This document shows, in pieces, positions 4,671 through 6,947 of a stretch of DNA of 6,947 nt. A program made the position numbers and the translations under genes. The stretch lies in contig JBAZPI010000042.1 of assembly GCA_041648305.1 (NCBI GenBank), positions 1 through 6,947 on the forward strand, given 5' to 3'. Every line of letters begins with the position of its first letter. Within the stretch, counting starts at the first letter, position 1. This DNA is from JABILX01 sp041648305. Its GTDB lineage: Bacteria > Patescibacteriota > Gracilibacteria > UBA1369 > LOWO2-01-FULL-3. The notes under the pieces were generated by a model. The model saw only the letters and a list, made by a program, of their open reading frames with translations. It searched no databases and was not told the origin of the DNA.

Positions 4671-5843
4671 TTAACCAGTTCCAATCGCAACGGCTTTGTA
4701 TTCCCGTACCTTTCTATCAACCAGGTTGTTTTCATCCCACCACGGTGCCTCGCTGCGCAGCCTCCAGAGTCGTGGCAGGTCACTTTCGTTCTCGATCAGT
4801 CCGGCGTGCGCGAGATCGTGGTGATGTTTGCAGAGCGGAACGATTATCGCAGAGTCATGCTCCTTATGCAGAGCGTAGCGTTTTGTGTGGTGACGGTGGG
4901 TCGCGGGCTTGTTGCAGCCCGGAAAGGCACAGCAGCCATGATATTGTTTTTCGATCTCTCTATCAATCTGCGTGGAGATATGCCGACTGTTAGCCTTTTG
5001 GCCTTTGGTTTGCGACGCAGTTTTAGTCTTCTCCACTGATCGAGTCGCAATTTGTTCCGAATCGCTCTCAAGCTCGTCAAGCATGGCTTTAAGAAGCTGA
5101 TTATACGTGAGCGGTTCCTTCCTTTGTTTTTCTAGCTTTTGTTTAAATTTCTCGAGCCTGAATTTTGTTTCCAAGTCGAGTTTGAAAGTTAAATTTTCAC
5201 GCTCATTGTTGGGACTGTCGCTGTACTCATTCAACGGCTCAAAAACAGCATTTTCTGCATATTTTTCAGGTTGAGAACTTTCCCATGGGAAAGTATTAAC
5301 ATTTAACAAATTTTGTTGTGAAATCATATTTGGATCCGGATTTTGAGTAGAAATTACAGTCGCAAACAGCTCTCGAGTAGCCCTATCTTCTTTTTTAGAT
5401 TTTTCTTCGTTTTTCTCTCTCCAATATTTTGCAAAAATCTCCAATGCCCCCTTGGTCAATGTTTTTGTTTTTTCAGCCCAGAAGTCATCAGTTTCAGGTG
5501 TAGCTATACTTGCAACAACTCGAAGTTTACTCCAGCCGCAATCAGCCAAAAGCCCTCTTAATACAGGTTTATTTTCGAGAGCGGCACACAAGCTTAAAAC
5601 TTGATAAACAGTGTTTCGATTCATCCCCGCATACTTCGCGGCAAATTCGTAAATGGAGCAGCAACCTCGCCGCTTATACAGGTGGCGTTTCTCGACTTCA
5701 GGCAAAAGATCAGCGAATTTTCGCATCCAAAGACGGGCGTTTGAACCATATTTTTTGCATAGATTGATCAATTTGCGATCGGAAAGTTCTGTCACATTTT
5801 GAGTTGTTGCAGTTGTTGCGAGAAGATTGGTATTTGTTTCCAT
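4671..5843 (-). CDS. DUF222-like / HNH endonuclease protein
   Basis: A 390-residue protein. The helical N-terminal domain (about 20-145) contains RRGCCSIYEFAAKYAGMNRN and LADCGWSKLRVVASI, reminiscent of the DUF222/13E12 domain that often precedes HNH nucleases. A charged, low-conservation linker follows (about 145-290). The C-terminal HNH zinc finger has C305-x4-C310, H318-H319 (THRHHTKRYALHKE) and C338-x2-H341-H342, with the final DLAHAG; the metal-binding and catalytic His/Cys residues are all present. HNH proteins of this type are predicted DNA nucleases; whether this one acts in mobile-element biology, repair or defence is unknown. It ends in TAA and starts at ATG 5841-5843 with no ribosome binding site. 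The HNH-encoding end is clearly richer in G+C than the AT-rich first two thirds. The 5' gap carries a lexA-type palindrome 295 bp upstream. Confidence 0.85.
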   Translation of the reverse strand: METNTNLLATTATTQNVTELSDRKLINLCKKYGSNARLWMRKFADLLPEVEKRHLYKRRGCCSIYEFAAKYAGMNRNTVYQVLSLCAALENKPVLRGLLADCGWSKLRVVASIATPETDDFWAEKTKTLTKGALEIFAKYWREKNEEKSKKEDRATRELFATVISTQNPDPNMISQQNLLNVNTFPWESSQPEKYAENAVFEPLNEYSDSPNNERENLTFKLDLETKFRLEKFKQKLEKQRKEPLTYNQLLKAMLDELESDSEQIATRSVEKTKTASQTKGQKANSRHISTQIDREIEKQYHGCCAFPGCNKPATHRHHTKRYALHKEHDSAIIVPLCKHHHDLAHAGLIENESDLPRLWRLRSEAPWWDENNLVDRKVREYKAVAIGTG

Positions 5844-5872
5844 ATTTTTAAAGTTAGAAAATAAAAGATTTG

Positions 5873-5987
5873 CAGCTGGGCTAGGTCGGGCTGAAACTAG
5901 GCCGGGCCGTGGTCGTGACTGGGCCTGGCGGCTGGGCCGGGCCGAGCCGGGCCGAAACCGAGGCCGGGGCGGGCTTGGCCGAGCCGA
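5873..5987. repeat. GC-rich pentamer repeat tract (GGGCC-like)
   Basis: About 115 bases composed of degenerate 5-mers (GGGCT, GGGCC, GAGCC, AGGCC) in close phase, interrupted twice by GAAAC(C/T). It lies 30 bp upstream of the HNH start codon in otherwise AT-rich sequence. Such a tract can form stable structure in a 5' leader and is prone to slippage. No protein motif is visible in any frame. Confidence 0.7.
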
Positions 5988-6065
5988 TTTAGCAAGCCGC
6001 CTAACGAATCAATTTTGAAATGGACCTTTAAAGTGTTTTCACTCCCCCCTTTACGCTCCAATTCT

Positions 6066-6095
6066 ATACTAAAAATCGCTCGATTAACAGGTCAA
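6066..6095 (-). promoter_or_regulatory. Possible promoter for the HNH gene
   Basis: On the minus strand -35 TTGACC (6090-6095, 5/6) and -10 TAGTAT (6066-6071, 4/6) are separated by 18 bp and point to the HNH gene, predicting a leader of about 215 nt that contains the GC-rich tract. A TTCACC half-site (6099-6104) sits just upstream of the -35. Confidence 0.35.
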
Positions 6096-6098
6096 ATA

Positions 6099-6229
6099 GG
6101 TGAAATTGAGCTGACAAAACATAGGAAAGATTGCGCGGTGAGTAAATACTCACCCCCCCTGCTGGGTGACTCACCTCTTCGTTGGGCGTTCACCTTTGTG
6201 TGTGCCTACCTCATGGTGCCGTGTTCACC
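6099..6229. promoter_or_regulatory. Cluster of GGTGA/TCACC half-sites
   Basis: Besides the full palindrome at 6137-6154 the stretch contains GGTGAA (6099-6104), a close-spaced inverted pair GGTGA-C-TCACC (6165-6175), TTCACC (6189-6194) and TTCACC (6224-6229). These are the same half-sites as in the predicted LexA operators but with other spacings. Whether they bind the same protein is unknown. Confidence 0.4.
6138..6153. promoter_or_regulatory. Third predicted LexA operator (C)
   Basis: GTGAGTAAATACTCAC has perfect 7-bp arms around AA and extends by one more pair to GGTGAGTAAATACTCACC (6137-6154). It is 15/16 identical to operator B in front of lexA. It lies on the 5' side of the HNH gene and downstream of murG; no plus-strand gene is available as a target within the window. 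Confidence 0.65.
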
Positions 6230-6307
6230 TGCACATGCGGAAACTTAGCCCATGAATTTACTAAACAATTTTCGCCAAATCTAAAGCCATTATCCCGACC
6301 CTAGTCA

Positions 6308-6947
6308 TCAAATTTCCACAATCGCATCCACAACCCTAGAAGCGGCCTTCTTTAATTCCCTGCCTTCTCCCTTAAACTCGCTATCAAAAGCCAATTCAAT
6401 CGCTCTCAAAAATTGCTCGCCCGTAACCTCCCCATACAAAACCTGCCAACCATACTCCTCGGCGCATACGCGCGCATTGACGATCTGATCTCCGCGACTC
6501 GCAGCCAACCCCAAAGGAATAATGACCGCTTTTTTCTCCAACGCTGCAATCTCAGCCAAACTATTTGCCCCGCCACGACTCACCACCATCGAAGAAGCTG
6601 CGTAAACGTCCTTTAGCTCATCAAACAACAGATCAAACTGCTTATACGAAGGCTTCTTTAATCCAAATTTAACATTCCCTTTCCCGGTAATATGGACAAT
6701 TTGCCATTTCTTAAGCAATTCATCTAAATTCCCCCAAACAAGCTCGTTTATTTGACGAGCCCCCTGACTTCCTCCCATCACAAGAACAACAGGTTTAAAT
6801 CTATTAAATCCGCACAATTTCAAGCCCTTCCCCTCGTCACCTTTCATAATCCAGCTTCTAACCGGATTCCCGACCACTTCAACCCGCCCCCCAGCCGCCC
6901 CGCACCCCTCACCCGTCGTGTGAGCCCCAGCCCTCGCGCGAGCCCCA
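6308..6947 (-). CDS. murG: MurG, UDP-GlcNAc:lipid I GlcNAc transferase (C-terminal part)
   Basis: The last 212 residues of MurG; the frame is open to the window edge, so the N-terminal domain lies outside. MurG adds GlcNAc to lipid I to give lipid II on the inner membrane face in peptidoglycan synthesis. Visible family features are VEVVGNPVRSW (hinge region, family VTGNPVR), VVLVMGGSQGARQIN (glycine loop of the GT-B C-terminal domain), and SRGGANSLAEIAALEKKAVIIP followed by GDQIVNA, corresponding to the SRAGA-x-T-x-x-E donor site and the HQ-x-x-NA motif. The usual PxPxAxxxHQ reads PLGLAASRGDQ here, so the family His before Gln is Asp. The segment before VEVVGNP is a Gly/Ala/Arg-rich stretch encoded by an 18-nt repeat, not a normal MurG sequence. 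The gene ends with tandem TGA codons. Confidence 0.88.
   Translation of the reverse strand, partial: GARARAGAHTTGEGCGAAGGRVEVVGNPVRSWIMKGDEGKGLKLCGFNRFKPVVLVMGGSQGARQINELVWGNLDELLKKWQIVHITGKGNVKFGLKKPSYKQFDLLFDELKDVYAASSMVVSRGGANSLAEIAALEKKAVIIPLGLAASRGDQIVNARVCAEEYGWQVLYGEVTGEQFLRAIELAFDSEFKGEGRELKKAASRVVDAIVEI
6894..6947 (-). repeat. 18-nt GC-rich tandem repeat inside murG
   Basis: On the minus strand the units TGGGGCTCGCGCGAGGGC (6930-6947), TGGGGCTCACACGACGGG (6912-6929) and TGAGGGGTGCGGGGCGGC (6894-6911) follow each other in phase; the first two agree at 14 of 18 positions. The period is a multiple of three, so the frame is kept and encodes six-residue blocks (about GARARA, GAHTTG, EGCGAA). 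The array may continue beyond the window. Confidence 0.65.

Larger units (their letters stand above)
5844..6307. other. 464-bp gap between HNH gene and murG
   Basis: No convincing gene. From left to right it holds the GC-rich pentamer tract, a weak promoter candidate, the lexA-type palindrome at 6138-6153 and a cluster of GGTGA/TCACC half-sites to 6229. A frame open at 6015-6248 starts with TTG, has no ribosome binding site and shows no recognisable motif. No clear terminator follows murG, whose stop TGA is immediately followed by a second TGA. Confidence 0.6.

Noticed and set aside
4607..5039. Two plus-strand frames of 128 and 138 codons antisense to the HNH gene
   Set aside because: They lie opposite the zinc-finger coding part with clear HNH motifs on the minus strand; products are Arg/Cys-rich shadow translations.
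6015..6248. 77-codon plus-strand frame spanning the lexA-type palindrome
   Set aside because: TTG start without a ribosome binding site, covers regulatory-looking repeats, no family resemblance.

Overview
The window reads like an accessory stretch of a small, compact bacterial genome, most probably a Candidate Phyla Radiation (Patescibacteria) member. This is inferred from the gene content (LemA, a bacterial PH-domain membrane protein, a DUF222-like HNH protein, a MULE-like transposase), the weak or absent Shine-Dalgarno sequences, and standard stop usage (TAA, TGA and TAG all end genes here). No marker gene fixes the lineage.

Left part (1-1560): the 3' end of an unrecognised gene is followed by a complete insertion sequence (323-1470) with perfect 24-bp terminal inverted repeats. 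Its zinc-ribbon/MULE-type DDE transposase is interrupted by an in-frame TAG at codon 10. Thirteen bases beyond the element lies the 3' end of a tRNA-Thr(CGT) on the minus strand. Two hairpins sit on the 5' side of the tRNA.

Middle part (1561-4583): a GC-rich stretch with little coding evidence (one doubtful small basic ORF) precedes a co-directional minus-strand block. In transcription order this is a good sigma70-type promoter (TTGACA-17-TATCAT), a long leader with 11-12-nt tandem repeats, a two-TM small protein, a two-TM PH-domain protein, a LemA protein, and then lexA. lexA has its own promoter. One 16-bp palindrome fills its -35/-10 spacer and a second covers the predicted transcription start, a layout expected for an autorepressed SOS repressor.

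Right part (4584-6947): a DUF222-like/HNH endonuclease gene (minus) is followed by a 464-bp non-coding gap. The gap holds a GC-rich pentamer repeat tract, a third near-identical copy of the lexA palindrome and a cluster of GGTGA/TCACC half-sites. The window ends in the C-terminal half of murG (minus), whose coding sequence contains a GC-rich 18-nt tandem repeat at the window edge.

The most interesting signal is the shared palindrome GTGAGTA-NN-TACTCAC. I infer it is this organism's LexA operator, and its distant copy suggests that the region upstream of the HNH nuclease gene is part of the SOS regulon. The second theme is several unrelated GC-rich simple-repeat tracts at gene borders and inside murG.
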